The notes under the pieces: generated by a model
Seen by the model: the letters and a program-made list of their open reading frames with translations, nothing else
Database searches by the model: none
Told to the model about the DNA's origin: nothing
Position numbers and translations under genes: made by a program
Assembly: GCA_003132645.1 (NCBI GenBank)
Contig: PKYM01000037.1
Span: 1 to 22,019, forward strand
DNA: 22,019 nt
Direction: 5' to 3'
Origin: Actinomycetota bacterium
GTDB lineage: Bacteria; Actinomycetota; Thermoleophilia; UBA2241
Shown here: positions 1-6,603 of the stretch, piece by piece
Layout: each line of letters starts with the position of its first letter
Position numbering within the stretch: the first letter of the stretch is position 1

Positions 1-89
1 GGCAGAGGGCCGTCTCGCGTCGCGCCAAGTATACAGGACCCCCGCGCGGGGCGCGGTCGGGGCGCAGTCGGCTTGATAGACTGGACACC

Positions 90-968
90 ATGCGATACCG
101 CGGCGCAGTCATCCGACCCCCAAGCGAAGCCTCGAGCCTCATCGTGCAGGTCACCTACGGCTGCTCCAACGCCTCGTGCGACTTCTGCTCGACCTACCTC
201 GACAAGCCCTTCGCCGTGCGTCCGCCCGACGAGGTCACAGACGACATCAACGGTCTGCCGGACAGCATCAAGCAGCGCGTGCGCCGCGTGTTTCTCGCCG
301 ATGGCGACGCGCTCGCCTTGTCGCGTGGCCGTCTCACCGACATCCTCTCCCTGCTGCGCGCCGAGCTGCCGGCGCTGGAGCGGGTGGGCTCGTATGCCAA
401 CGCCCAGAACCTGCTGAAGAAGAGCCCCGACGACCTGCGGACGATCCGCGAGGCCGGCCTCGATTTGCTCTACCTGGGTCTCGAGTCAGGCGACGATACG
501 ACGCTGGCCGCCATCCACAAGGGCGTCACGGTGGCTCAGCAGATCGAGGGCTGCGCCAAGGCTTCAGCGGCGGGCTTCGGCCTGTCGGTCACGGCCATCC
601 TGGGGCTGGCCGGCGCCGAGCGCTCGGCGCTCCACGCCGAGGCCACCGGGGTCGCGCTGTCGGCCATCGACCCCGAGTACATCGGCGTGCTCAGCCTCAT
701 GGTCGAACCCGGCACACGCACCGAAGCACGGGTGCGCAGCGGCGATTTCATCGTACCCGACGCGCTGACCATGCTCGGCGAGCTGCGCGGCATGATCGCC
801 GCCACGACCGTGAGCGACGCCGTGTTCCGCTCCAACCACGCCTCGAACTACCTGCCCGTCGGCGGCCGGCTGCCGCACGACAAGGAGGCGATGCTGGCCG
901 CTCTCGACGGCGTGCTGGCCGCGCCCGAGCGGGCGCGGCTCAAGCCCGAGGAGTGGCGGCTGTTGTAG
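90..968 (+). CDS. Radical SAM protein with CX4CX2C cluster motif, function unknown
   Basis: The 292-residue protein belongs to the radical SAM superfamily. The cluster motif YGCSNASCDFC (Cys25, Cys30, Cys33) has CX4CX2C spacing, seen in a subgroup of radical SAM proteins, rather than the usual CX3CX2C. A later YLGLESGDD segment (about residues 130-140) fits the SAM-binding, ESG-type motif of the TIM barrel. There is no B12-binding domain and no obvious SPASM or C-terminal auxiliary Cys cluster. ATG is at 90; only a weak Shine-Dalgarno precedes it. The stop is TAG. It converges on pylSn, whose stop lies 74 bases beyond its own, so the two are not co-transcribed. The substrate cannot be predicted. 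It is clearly distinct from PylB, encoded elsewhere in the window. Confidence 0.85.
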   Translation: MRYRGAVIRPPSEASSLIVQVTYGCSNASCDFCSTYLDKPFAVRPPDEVTDDINGLPDSIKQRVRRVFLADGDALALSRGRLTDILSLLRAELPALERVGSYANAQNLLKKSPDDLRTIREAGLDLLYLGLESGDDTTLAAIHKGVTVAQQIEGCAKASAAGFGLSVTAILGLAGAERSALHAEATGVALSAIDPEYIGVLSLMVEPGTRTEARVRSGDFIVPDALTMLGELRGMIAATTVSDAVFRSNHASNYLPVGGRLPHDKEAMLAALDGVLAAPERARLKPEEWRLL

Positions 969-1042
969 CGACCACGCGGCGTGCGTCCGGACGGCACGGC
1001 AAGATCGCTGGGGCCGACCGAGGCACGCCTACGGCGCCGGCT

Positions 1043-1378
1043 TCACCGGCCTTCGTCGCGCAGGTACGAACCGTAGCCGCGCTTGAACTTTGTGGCGGCG
1101 TACTTTTGCAGCTTCCATTCGGGGATGCGGCACTCCGGACAGGCCTCGAAGAACAGCTTGTTACGCAGCCAGCGGGCCGAGCGGCTGTTCTTGGAGTCTC
1201 GCACGATCATGGTCTTGCCGCAGTGAGTGGTGAGCCGTGCCCGCGTGCCCAGCACCTCGAACTCCTTGATGCCGTGCAGCAGGCCGCGCCGCGAGGGCCA
1301 CAGCTTCAGCTTCTCGACGAGCCGAAAGAGCGGCACCTGCTTGCGGTAGTAGACGGCCTTGTTGGGGTCAGTCGGCAT
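1043..1378 (-). CDS. pylSn: PylSn, N-terminal tRNA-binding subunit of split pyrrolysyl-tRNA synthetase
   Basis: This 111-residue protein matches the N-terminal domain of pyrrolysyl-tRNA synthetase, which in bacteria is a separate protein that binds tRNA-Pyl. The conserved pattern is visible: KLWPSRRGLLHGIKEFEV (residues 25-42), THCGKTMIV (51-59), SKNSRSARWLR (62-72) and CPECRIPEWKL (80-90). His35, Cys53, Cys80 and Cys83 correspond to the zinc-binding set described for this domain. Typical family length is about 110 residues, so it looks full length. ATG is at 1378 with a weak purine-rich site just upstream; the stop is TGA. It lies about 4.2 kb from pylT, 96 bases downstream of the beta-lactamase-family gene, and could be transcribed with it. 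The catalytic partner PylSc was not found in the window. Confidence 0.93.
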   Translation of the reverse strand: MPTDPNKAVYYRKQVPLFRLVEKLKLWPSRRGLLHGIKEFEVLGTRARLTTHCGKTMIVRDSKNSRSARWLRNKLFFEACPECRIPEWKLQKYAATKFKRGYGSYLRDEGR

Positions 1379-1474
1379 CTCTGCCTGAGTTTAGCATCCA
1401 CACGAAACCGCGACCGGGCGCCGGCGAGGCGACCTGAGCCCGGGCGATGCAATCCCCGTCGAGCGACGACCCGC

Positions 1475-3154
1475 TCAGGTAAAGGTGCGATAGAACGGCG
1501 CGCCGTCGTAGACGGCGCGGATCGCGCGGCCGTCGACCACCGTGTCGAACCAGAGGCGGTCCGGCAGCCAGTCGGCGGCGCCGACCCGAAAGCGCCCTTC
1601 GGGCAGCGGCACGAGCTCGAGCTCGTCGCTCGGATAGAGGCAGGGGGCGACCATGAGCAGACGCCCGCGCCGGCTGAAGACGCGAAAGACCGGAGACCAG
1701 GGGTTGTACGAGCGGTAGGTGCCGACGAGCTGCGCCCACGAAGGGTCGGCGACCGGCGCGGACGGCGCCGTGTGGCCGGCGCGCGCATACCAGTCGGGGC
1801 CAAGCGAGAGCGCGACGACGGCTCCGCCGTCGTCGCGCTCGAAGCGCAGGTGGAACCGGTCCCAGTCGGGCTGTGGCGCGAGGAACAGGTCGTCGTCGCG
1901 CCGCTCGAGGACGATCTCGCCGCCGGTCGGCGTGACCAGCGCCAGGCGTCCGTCGCGGGCGGCGAAGACGAGGCGAGCGGCGGGCGAAACGGCGGCGTCG
2001 GGATCCGCCAGGACGTACTCCCCAACGTACTCCCCTGCCGCAGCCCCGATGGCGGCGGGATCGGCGGGCGGCGCTGGCGGGGGCGCCGACGCCCCCGCCA
2101 GCGCCGCCCGCACCGCCGCCAGAGCGTAGGTGGCGATCTCCATCCGGTCGCCGCTGCCGTTCAGCAGGACGATCACACCGAGACCGGTCCCGGTCTCGGT
2201 CAGAAGCAGTGAGTTGAAGCCGACCATCCCGCCGGAGTGGCCGATGCAGGCGTAGCCGTCGATCGTGCGCGACACGAGGCCGTAGCCGTAGAAGGAGCCG
2301 GGCTCGTCGGGATCCTCGATCACCGCTGCGCACCAGCGGTCGAAGGCGGCCTCGCTCAGCAGGCGGCCGCCGGGAGCGTCGCCGCGATTCAAGATAAGGC
2401 GCGCGTAGGCCAGCATGTCGGCCGCCGACGAGACGATGCTGCCGTCGGCGCTGCAGCTCTCGACCAGTTGCGCCACGTCGAGCGGACGGCCGGTGTGCGC
2501 CGGCCGGTCGTCGCCGCGACGCTCGTAGCCGGTGGCGACCGGTCGAAGCGAGTCGCGGCGGATAACGGTCTCGGTCGCGACCATGCCCAGCGGCGCGACG
2601 AGGCGTTGGGCGACGAGCTCGTGCACCGGCCGGCCGGTCACGGCCTCCAGCGCCAGGCCCACCAGCTTGTAGCCGTCATTGGAATACCAGAAGCGTTCGC
2701 CCGGGGCGAAGCCAGTGTCGGTCTCGCGCAGCGTCCACACGGCGCCGCCGGCCTCGGCTGAGAACTCGGTGCCCATGATCAGGCCCGAGGTGTGGCTGAG
2801 CAGATGGTGCAGCGTGATCGGTCCGAAGCGTGAGCGCACCGCAAACCAGGGGACGTAGTCGGTGACCGGGGCCTGCAGATCGACGCGGCCGGCGTCGTGC
2901 TCCTGCAGCACGACTGCGGCCGCAAACGACTTGCTGATCGAGCCGATCTGAAAGCGCGTGTCGGGCTCGACCGGCGTGCCGGACGCGACGTCGGCGAGGC
3001 CGCGACAGACGAACCCCAGGGCGCCCTCGCGATCGGTCAGCCCGATCGCCACGCCGGGGGTGTCGAGGAGCGGCAGGCGCGCGGCGACGAACTCGTCGAT
3101 AGCCGCGAGGGCGGCTGTCACACGCTCGAGTCGGGCTGTGTCTGAGGCGGTCAT
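1475..3154 (-). CDS. Serine beta-lactamase family hydrolase (class C / D-aminopeptidase-like)
   Basis: The 559-residue protein has the signatures of the class C beta-lactamase/penicillin-binding-protein-like serine hydrolases. SISK (Ser72-Lys75) is the nucleophile tetrad, YSN (157-159) the second motif, and HSGG (306-309) stands for the KTG-like third motif. Residues 1 to about 350 form the hydrolase domain. The remaining 200 residues form a beta-rich C-terminal region of the kind attached to many such peptidases. No N-terminal signal peptide or membrane segment is visible, so a cytoplasmic peptidase or esterase is more likely than a secreted antibiotic-resistance enzyme. The start is ATG at 3154 and the stop TGA. 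It sits between the toxin-antitoxin pair and pylSn on the same strand. A link to pyrrolysine is not evident. Confidence 0.85.
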   Translation of the reverse strand: MTASDTARLERVTAALAAIDEFVAARLPLLDTPGVAIGLTDREGALGFVCRGLADVASGTPVEPDTRFQIGSISKSFAAAVVLQEHDAGRVDLQAPVTDYVPWFAVRSRFGPITLHHLLSHTSGLIMGTEFSAEAGGAVWTLRETDTGFAPGERFWYSNDGYKLVGLALEAVTGRPVHELVAQRLVAPLGMVATETVIRRDSLRPVATGYERRGDDRPAHTGRPLDVAQLVESCSADGSIVSSAADMLAYARLILNRGDAPGGRLLSEAAFDRWCAAVIEDPDEPGSFYGYGLVSRTIDGYACIGHSGGMVGFNSLLLTETGTGLGVIVLLNGSGDRMEIATYALAAVRAALAGASAPPPAPPADPAAIGAAAGEYVGEYVLADPDAAVSPAARLVFAARDGRLALVTPTGGEIVLERRDDDLFLAPQPDWDRFHLRFERDDGGAVVALSLGPDWYARAGHTAPSAPVADPSWAQLVGTYRSYNPWSPVFRVFSRRGRLLMVAPCLYPSDELELVPLPEGRFRVGAADWLPDRLWFDTVVDGRAIRAVYDGAPFYRTFT

Positions 3155-3215
3155 GGCGCCGCTATTCTCTCAGAATCGGCGAGCGCGGCGAAGCGGCTGG
3201 GGACTACCTGCTCCG

Positions 3216-3542
3216 CTACGGCTGGTCGAGCGTCTTGTCGAGCAGCGCCTGAATGTCTCGCACGTGCCTGTTCAGATCCTGCAAATGATCGTAGACGTCT
3301 CGGCAATGGCGGACCCGAAGAGCCAAAACGATCGTCTTCGTGTCCGAGACTGTGTAGATGATCCGATACTGGCCCAGGCGAATGCGATAGAGGCTCTCGA
3401 GCCCTCTCAACTTCTTGCAGCCCTGAGGACGAGGGTCGCTGCCGAGCGCTTCTATGACATCGACCACTCTGCGCTGGTCGGGCTTTCTGAGGGCACGTAT
3501 GTCCTTCTGCGCCGCGGCCAAGATCTCGACGCGGTACGCCAC
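3216..3542 (-). CDS. RelE/ParE-family toxin
   Basis: The 108-residue protein has the RelE/ParE fold signature: N-terminal YRVEI strand, an amphipathic helix, a KKLRGLESLYRIRLGQYRII core (about residues 43-62) and an RVRHCRDVY segment (77-85). RelE family members are usually ribosome-dependent mRNA endonucleases; members with this core can also be ParE-type gyrase poisons, and the sequence does not decide. The C-terminus, about residues 86-108, is longer than in a minimal RelE. The start is GTG at 3542 with AAAGGA about 9 bases upstream. The stop is TAG. It lies 27 bases after the antitoxin stop, in the same reading frame, and is presumably co-transcribed with it. Confidence 0.88.
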   Translation of the reverse strand: MAYRVEILAAAQKDIRALRKPDQRRVVDVIEALGSDPRPQGCKKLRGLESLYRIRLGQYRIIYTVSDTKTIVLALRVRHCRDVYDHLQDLNRHVRDIQALLDKTLDQP

Positions 3543-3569
3543 GCGCGAGCGTCCTTTCTGGAGACCGAG

Positions 3570-3827
3570 CTAGAGCCGGAGCTCCTTGCGAAAGTCCTCG
3601 ATGCTCATGCCGGCGCCGTCGCGCTCGTGGTCCTCCAGCGCCTCGAGGGCGGCGCGAAGATCGATGAAGTCCTCAAGCGCCTCGAGAAGCTGAGCGTCTT
3701 CGACTGAGACGAGGGCTGCCACATCCTTCTTGTGCTTGCGAACAATGATCCGTTCGTTGGAGATACGGACGTCGTCGATCCGGTCGGGAAGGTGATCACG
3801 CAGGTCAGAGACTGTGACGGTGGTCAT
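3570..3827 (-). CDS. Phd/YefM-RelB-type antitoxin
   Basis: This 85-residue protein begins MTTVTVSDLRDHLPDRIDDV, typical of Phd/YefM antitoxins, whose N-terminal domain binds operator DNA. The acidic helical C-terminus (about residues 48-85, rich in Glu, Asp and Leu) would wrap the toxin. ATG at 3827 has a strong GAGGAG ribosome-binding site. The stop is TAG at 3572-3570. Reading past it stays open for nine codons (LGLQKGRSR) and enters the toxin in frame. Gene order is antitoxin then toxin, as is usual, and the pair probably represses its own promoter. Its position between pylT and pylSn may mark an insertion into the pyl cassette or may help to keep it. Confidence 0.88.
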   Translation of the reverse strand: MTTVTVSDLRDHLPDRIDDVRISNERIIVRKHKKDVAALVSVEDAQLLEALEDFIDLRAALEALEDHERDGAGMSIEDFRKELRL

Positions 3828-3859
3828 GATAGCTCCTCACGCTGCTGGGCGGCTGCCCC

Positions 3860-3888
3860 ATTGTGATCGTTTCTACCGAAACGTGCAA
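3860..3888 (-). promoter_or_regulatory. Candidate promoter and operator of the toxin-antitoxin pair
   Basis: On the minus strand a -35-like TTGCAC (3883-3888) and a -10-like CACAAT (3860-3865) are separated by 17 bases. The spacer holds a 6-bp inverted repeat with a 4-base loop, CGTTTC/GAAACG on the plus strand at 3868-3873 and 3878-3883. This arrangement suits antitoxin autorepression. The -10 would lie about 33 bases before the antitoxin ATG. The inverted repeat is certain; its function as an operator is inferred. Confidence 0.4.
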
Positions 3889-3932
3889 TACGATTGTTTT
3901 GTACGTTTCTCTTGGTTCCCTTATCGGAAACT

Positions 3933-3949
3933 CTCAAGCATCGCTTGAG
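3933..3949. repeat. Perfect 7-bp inverted repeat between divergent genes
   Basis: CTCAAGC, ATC, GCTTGAG form a perfect palindrome with a 3-base centre. It lies between the toxin-antitoxin promoter and the promoter of the radical SAM gene at 4078. It could be a second operator site or a small hairpin; there is no U-tract to make it a terminator. Confidence 0.4.
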
Positions 3950-4015
3950 TCGGCCGGGCGCAGAAGCGCTGCCGTCTCGACAGATGCCCGCTGCTCTTCG
4001 CAAGGGATCCCGATC

Positions 4016-4044
4016 GTCACAGCGTCCGGCTCCGGTACTATTAT
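4016..4044 (+). promoter_or_regulatory. Candidate sigma-70-type promoter of the B12-type radical SAM gene
   Basis: GTCACA (4016-4021, four of six matches to TTGACA) and TATTAT (4039-4044, five of six matches to TATAAT) are 17 bases apart. Transcription would start near 4051. A GGGGGAAGG ribosome-binding site (about 4062-4070) precedes the GTG at 4078. Confidence 0.45.
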
Positions 4045-4077
4045 AGGAAGTGCCCACTCAATGGGGGAAGGTCACGC

Positions 4078-5535
4078 GTGACCGATATCGTGTTCGTCTA
4101 CAACGACGTGACCGCGCATACGCGCTACACATGCGGGCTCGGCGTGGCCTCGATCGCCTCGCATCTGGCCAGTCATGGGCTGACCTCCGAGCTTGTCTAC
4201 TATCGGCGCGAGAGCGATCTGCCGTACGCGCTCGACCGGGTGCGCCGCGCCGACCCCTGCCTCGTGGGCTTCTACAGCCCGTCCTCCGGCTTTCCCGCCC
4301 TTCAGCGTCTGTCGATGGCCATCCGCCGGCAGGCGCCCGGGCTGTTCCAGGCCTGCGGTGGACCGCACGTGACGCTCCGCCCCGAGAGCCTGTTCGAGGC
4401 GCCTTCGCTCGACGCCGTCTGCATCGGCTACGGTGAGCGTCCGCTGCTCGAGCTGGTGCAGCGTCTGCGAGCCGGCCGGGACCTCGCGGGCATCGAAGGT
4501 TTCTGGGTGGCCCGTCGGGACGGTCAGATCGGCGCTGGCGCGACCATCGAACGCAACCCGCCCAGCGTCACCTTCGGCGACGCCGACGAGCTGCTCGGCT
4601 TCGATCATGGGCTCTTCCTGCGCGAGTTCGCCAGGTTCCCCGACTTCTCACGGGAGCGCCAGAGGCTCGAGATCATCTTCGCTCGTGGCTGTTCGTACCG
4701 GTGTGCCTTCTGCTCCAACGTCGCGCTTCGCAAGGTGATGGGACCGCACATCCCGCGGCCCTCGGTCGAGGCCTCCATCCGTGTCGTCAAGGAGAGTCAT
4801 GCCGCCACCGGGCTCACGAGGGTGGCGTTCCACGACGACAATTTCACCCTCGACCGCGAGTGGTTTCGCAGCTTCGTGGCCCGCTATGCCGACGAGGTCC
4901 GGGTGCCATTCTCGTGCAATCTGCGAGCCGACGGCTTCGATGCCCAGGACGCGCGTCTGCTCGCCGAGGCGGGGGCCGAACGCATCTACGTCGGCGTCGA
5001 GTCCGGCAACGCTCACATCCGCAACGACGTCATGCGCAAAGGGGTGAGCGACGAGGCGATCGTGCGCGGCTTCAAGCTTCTTGAGAACGCCGGCATACCG
5101 GCGGTCAGCCAGAACATCATCGGCACCCCGGGTGAGACACCGGCGATGTTCCTCGACACCGTACGCCTGAACGCGCGCCTCGCGACGCGCGGGGCCATCA
5201 TCTCCGTGTTCTACCCGTACCCCGGCACCGAGCTTGCCGAGTACTGCGACGCTCACGGGCTGCTCTCCAGACGTCTCCGCGGGTCACGCGAGCGCAACGA
5301 GGACGTGCTCTGCACGCCGCAGTTCCCGCCGGCCAGGATCGGGTTCTACCGGCGCAGCTTTGCGCTGTTGATCCGGTACGAGCGCCTGCACCGGGCGCAC
5401 CCGGTGCTGCTGCCCGTGCCGCTGACCCCGCGCACAGCCGCTCCGATCGCCCGCGCGATGCGTCTCCACCGGCGAACGATCGGCCGCCTGCGCGCGAAGC
5501 GGGTACAGCCGACCTTGGCAACGCCCTCAGGTTGA
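4078..5535 (+). CDS. B12-binding-domain radical SAM protein (BchE/methyltransferase-type)
   Basis: The 485-residue protein has the two-part layout of cobalamin-dependent radical SAM enzymes. Residues 1 to about 140 form a B12-binding-type Rossmann domain (GLGVASIASHL at 20-30, ACGGPHVTLRPE at 92-103, IGYGE at 116-120). Residues from about 195 form a radical SAM barrel with RGCSYRCAFC, the CX3CX2C motif at Cys205, Cys209 and Cys212. YVGVESGN and the later NIIGTPGET are the usual SAM-binding segments. The classical DxHxxG cobalamin base motif is not obvious, as in many relatives. The start is GTG at 4078, after a good ribosome-binding site; the stop is TGA. It converges on pylT, ending 11 bases from its 3' end. 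It may methylate or cyclise a substrate, but neither substrate nor a link to pyrrolysine can be read from the sequence. Confidence 0.85.
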   Translation: MTDIVFVYNDVTAHTRYTCGLGVASIASHLASHGLTSELVYYRRESDLPYALDRVRRADPCLVGFYSPSSGFPALQRLSMAIRRQAPGLFQACGGPHVTLRPESLFEAPSLDAVCIGYGERPLLELVQRLRAGRDLAGIEGFWVARRDGQIGAGATIERNPPSVTFGDADELLGFDHGLFLREFARFPDFSRERQRLEIIFARGCSYRCAFCSNVALRKVMGPHIPRPSVEASIRVVKESHAATGLTRVAFHDDNFTLDREWFRSFVARYADEVRVPFSCNLRADGFDAQDARLLAEAGAERIYVGVESGNAHIRNDVMRKGVSDEAIVRGFKLLENAGIPAVSQNIIGTPGETPAMFLDTVRLNARLATRGAIISVFYPYPGTELAEYCDAHGLLSRRLRGSRERNEDVLCTPQFPPARIGFYRRSFALLIRYERLHRAHPVLLPVPLTPRTAAPIARAMRLHRRTIGRLRAKRVQPTLATPSG

Positions 5536-5546
5536 CCGAGCTCTGT

Positions 5547-5619
5547 TGGCGGGGAGTAGGGGAGTTACACCCCTCTACGCGGATTTAGAGTCCGCGCTGA
5601 TCCTTCCGATCGACCCCCC
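5547..5619 (-). tRNA. pylT: tRNA-Pyl (anticodon CUA, amber suppressor)
   Basis: On the minus strand a 73-nt tRNA folds with the oddities of tRNA-Pyl. The acceptor stem is GGGGGGT/ACTCCCC with one G-U pair. A single base (C) separates acceptor and D stems. The D arm is GATC-GGAAG-GATC. The anticodon stem has six base pairs, CGCGGA/TCCGCG, around loop CTCTAAA, giving anticodon CUA. The variable region is only TAG (3 nt). The T arm is AGGGG-TGTAACT-CCCCT, without the canonical TTC. Discriminator G and an encoded CCA complete it. The short D loop, 3-nt variable loop and long anticodon stem distinguish it from ordinary tRNAs. It lies 66 bases after pylD on the same strand and probably shares its transcript. 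No terminator is seen before the convergent gene. Confidence 0.95.
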
Positions 5620-5685
5620 GCGCCAACTGACAGGCTAGCGCATGCGCGGCTGGCGGCCAACCGGCGCGCACCGCCGGGTGTCGGG

Positions 5686-6603
5686 TCAGGGCGCCTCTGC
5701 GAAAAGGCCATGCAGAGCCATCGCGGCCACCCCCAGGGCAAGCGGCTCATGCACCAGCCGATCACCCAGCGCGGTCGCCGCCGCGGGCGTGACGCCGGGC
5801 GGCAAGCCGGGCGACGAGACCACGCCGTCGCCGCGCACCCAGTCGGCGTCGATCAGATCGGCGCTCGGCGTGGCGTCCAACACGAGTCGACATCGCGCCA
5901 GGCCGTCGACGAGCGAGACCGGTGTGATCTCGAGCTCGCCGGCAACGCGCTCGAGGTGCGCCTTGTCGAGCTCGGCGACGAACACGTCGGCGCCGAGCTC
6001 GACAAGGCGCACCGCCGCCGCCGTGCCCACCGGACCCAGGCCAATGACCAGAACCGGCTTGCCCGCCACGCCGTCCGCATCGACCACGCTCTCTCCCGCG
6101 GCCGCGCACGCCACACCCTTCGCGCCGGTCATGCCGCCCGCACCCGCCACAGCCTTTGCGCCCGCCACACCGGCCGCCCGATCGAGCGCCGCGGCATACG
6201 CCCAGGCCGTGCAGGGATCGTCGTCTGCCACCGTGCGGCGCGCGAAGTCGAAGGCGAGGAACTTGCGGTCATCGGCGGCGAAGACGAGATCGTCGCCAAA
6301 GCGGAGCGTCTCGGCGAAGCCGGCGACGTCGGAGGCCACAGTGACCCGCGCGTGGCAGCCGAGGTGTGCGCAGATCGCCGCGACGCACTCGGCAAAGCCG
6401 GGGATGAGGCCTTCGCCGGTCGTGATGGGCACGACGGCCACGGAGGCGTTGGCGAGGGCGTCGCGCGCGACGCCCTCGCCAACGCCGCACGCCCTGGCGC
6501 CAAGCGCCACGAAGTCACAGCCGGTGAGCCGCACGAGCGCCGCCTCGACCTCGATGAGATGCGCGGTCAGGCTACGCACGTCGCTTTCGATCAGGCGGGT
6601 CAC
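5686..6603 (-). CDS. pylD: PylD, pyrrolysine synthase (dehydrogenase)
   Basis: PylD oxidises the lysine-methylornithine dipeptide made by PylC, and the product cyclises to pyrrolysine. The 305-residue protein shares landmarks with archaeal PylD: VPITTGEGLIPGFAECVAAI (about 58-77), ADDRKFLAFDF (110-120), an NAD-binding glycine loop VLVIGLGPVG (184-193) and a C-terminal HEPLALGVAAMAL (285-297). The GTG start at 6603 overlaps the pylC stop (GTGA), implying translational coupling. The stop is TGA. The archaeal protein is about 260-270 residues; the excess is explained by an Ala/Gly-rich stretch, about residues 143-180, just before the Rossmann strand. It is in the operon nitroreductase-pylB-pylC-pylD-pylT. 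Confidence 0.93.
   Translation of the reverse strand: MTRLIESDVRSLTAHLIEVEAALVRLTGCDFVALGARACGVGEGVARDALANASVAVVPITTGEGLIPGFAECVAAICAHLGCHARVTVASDVAGFAETLRFGDDLVFAADDRKFLAFDFARRTVADDDPCTAWAYAAALDRAAGVAGAKAVAGAGGMTGAKGVACAAAGESVVDADGVAGKPVLVIGLGPVGTAAAVRLVELGADVFVAELDKAHLERVAGELEITPVSLVDGLARCRLVLDATPSADLIDADWVRGDGVVSSPGLPPGVTPAAATALGDRLVHEPLALGVAAMALHGLFAEAP

Noticed and set aside
1..89. Search for pylSc or another gene running off the left edge.
   Set aside because: No open frame with synthetase motifs is visible; the bases hold a GC-rich palindrome and a possible start region for the gene at 90.
966..1078. Possible Pyl-containing extension of the radical SAM protein past its TAG.
   Set aside because: The frame continues for about 35 Arg-rich codons to another TAG, antisense to pylSn, with no domain; it looks like ordinary termination.
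176..2212. Long plus-strand open frame of 678 codons overlapping the radical SAM gene, pylSn and the beta-lactamase-family gene.
   Set aside because: It is Arg/Ala/Gly-rich with no motif, and it is explained by low stop-codon frequency in GC-rich DNA opposite or out of frame with real genes.
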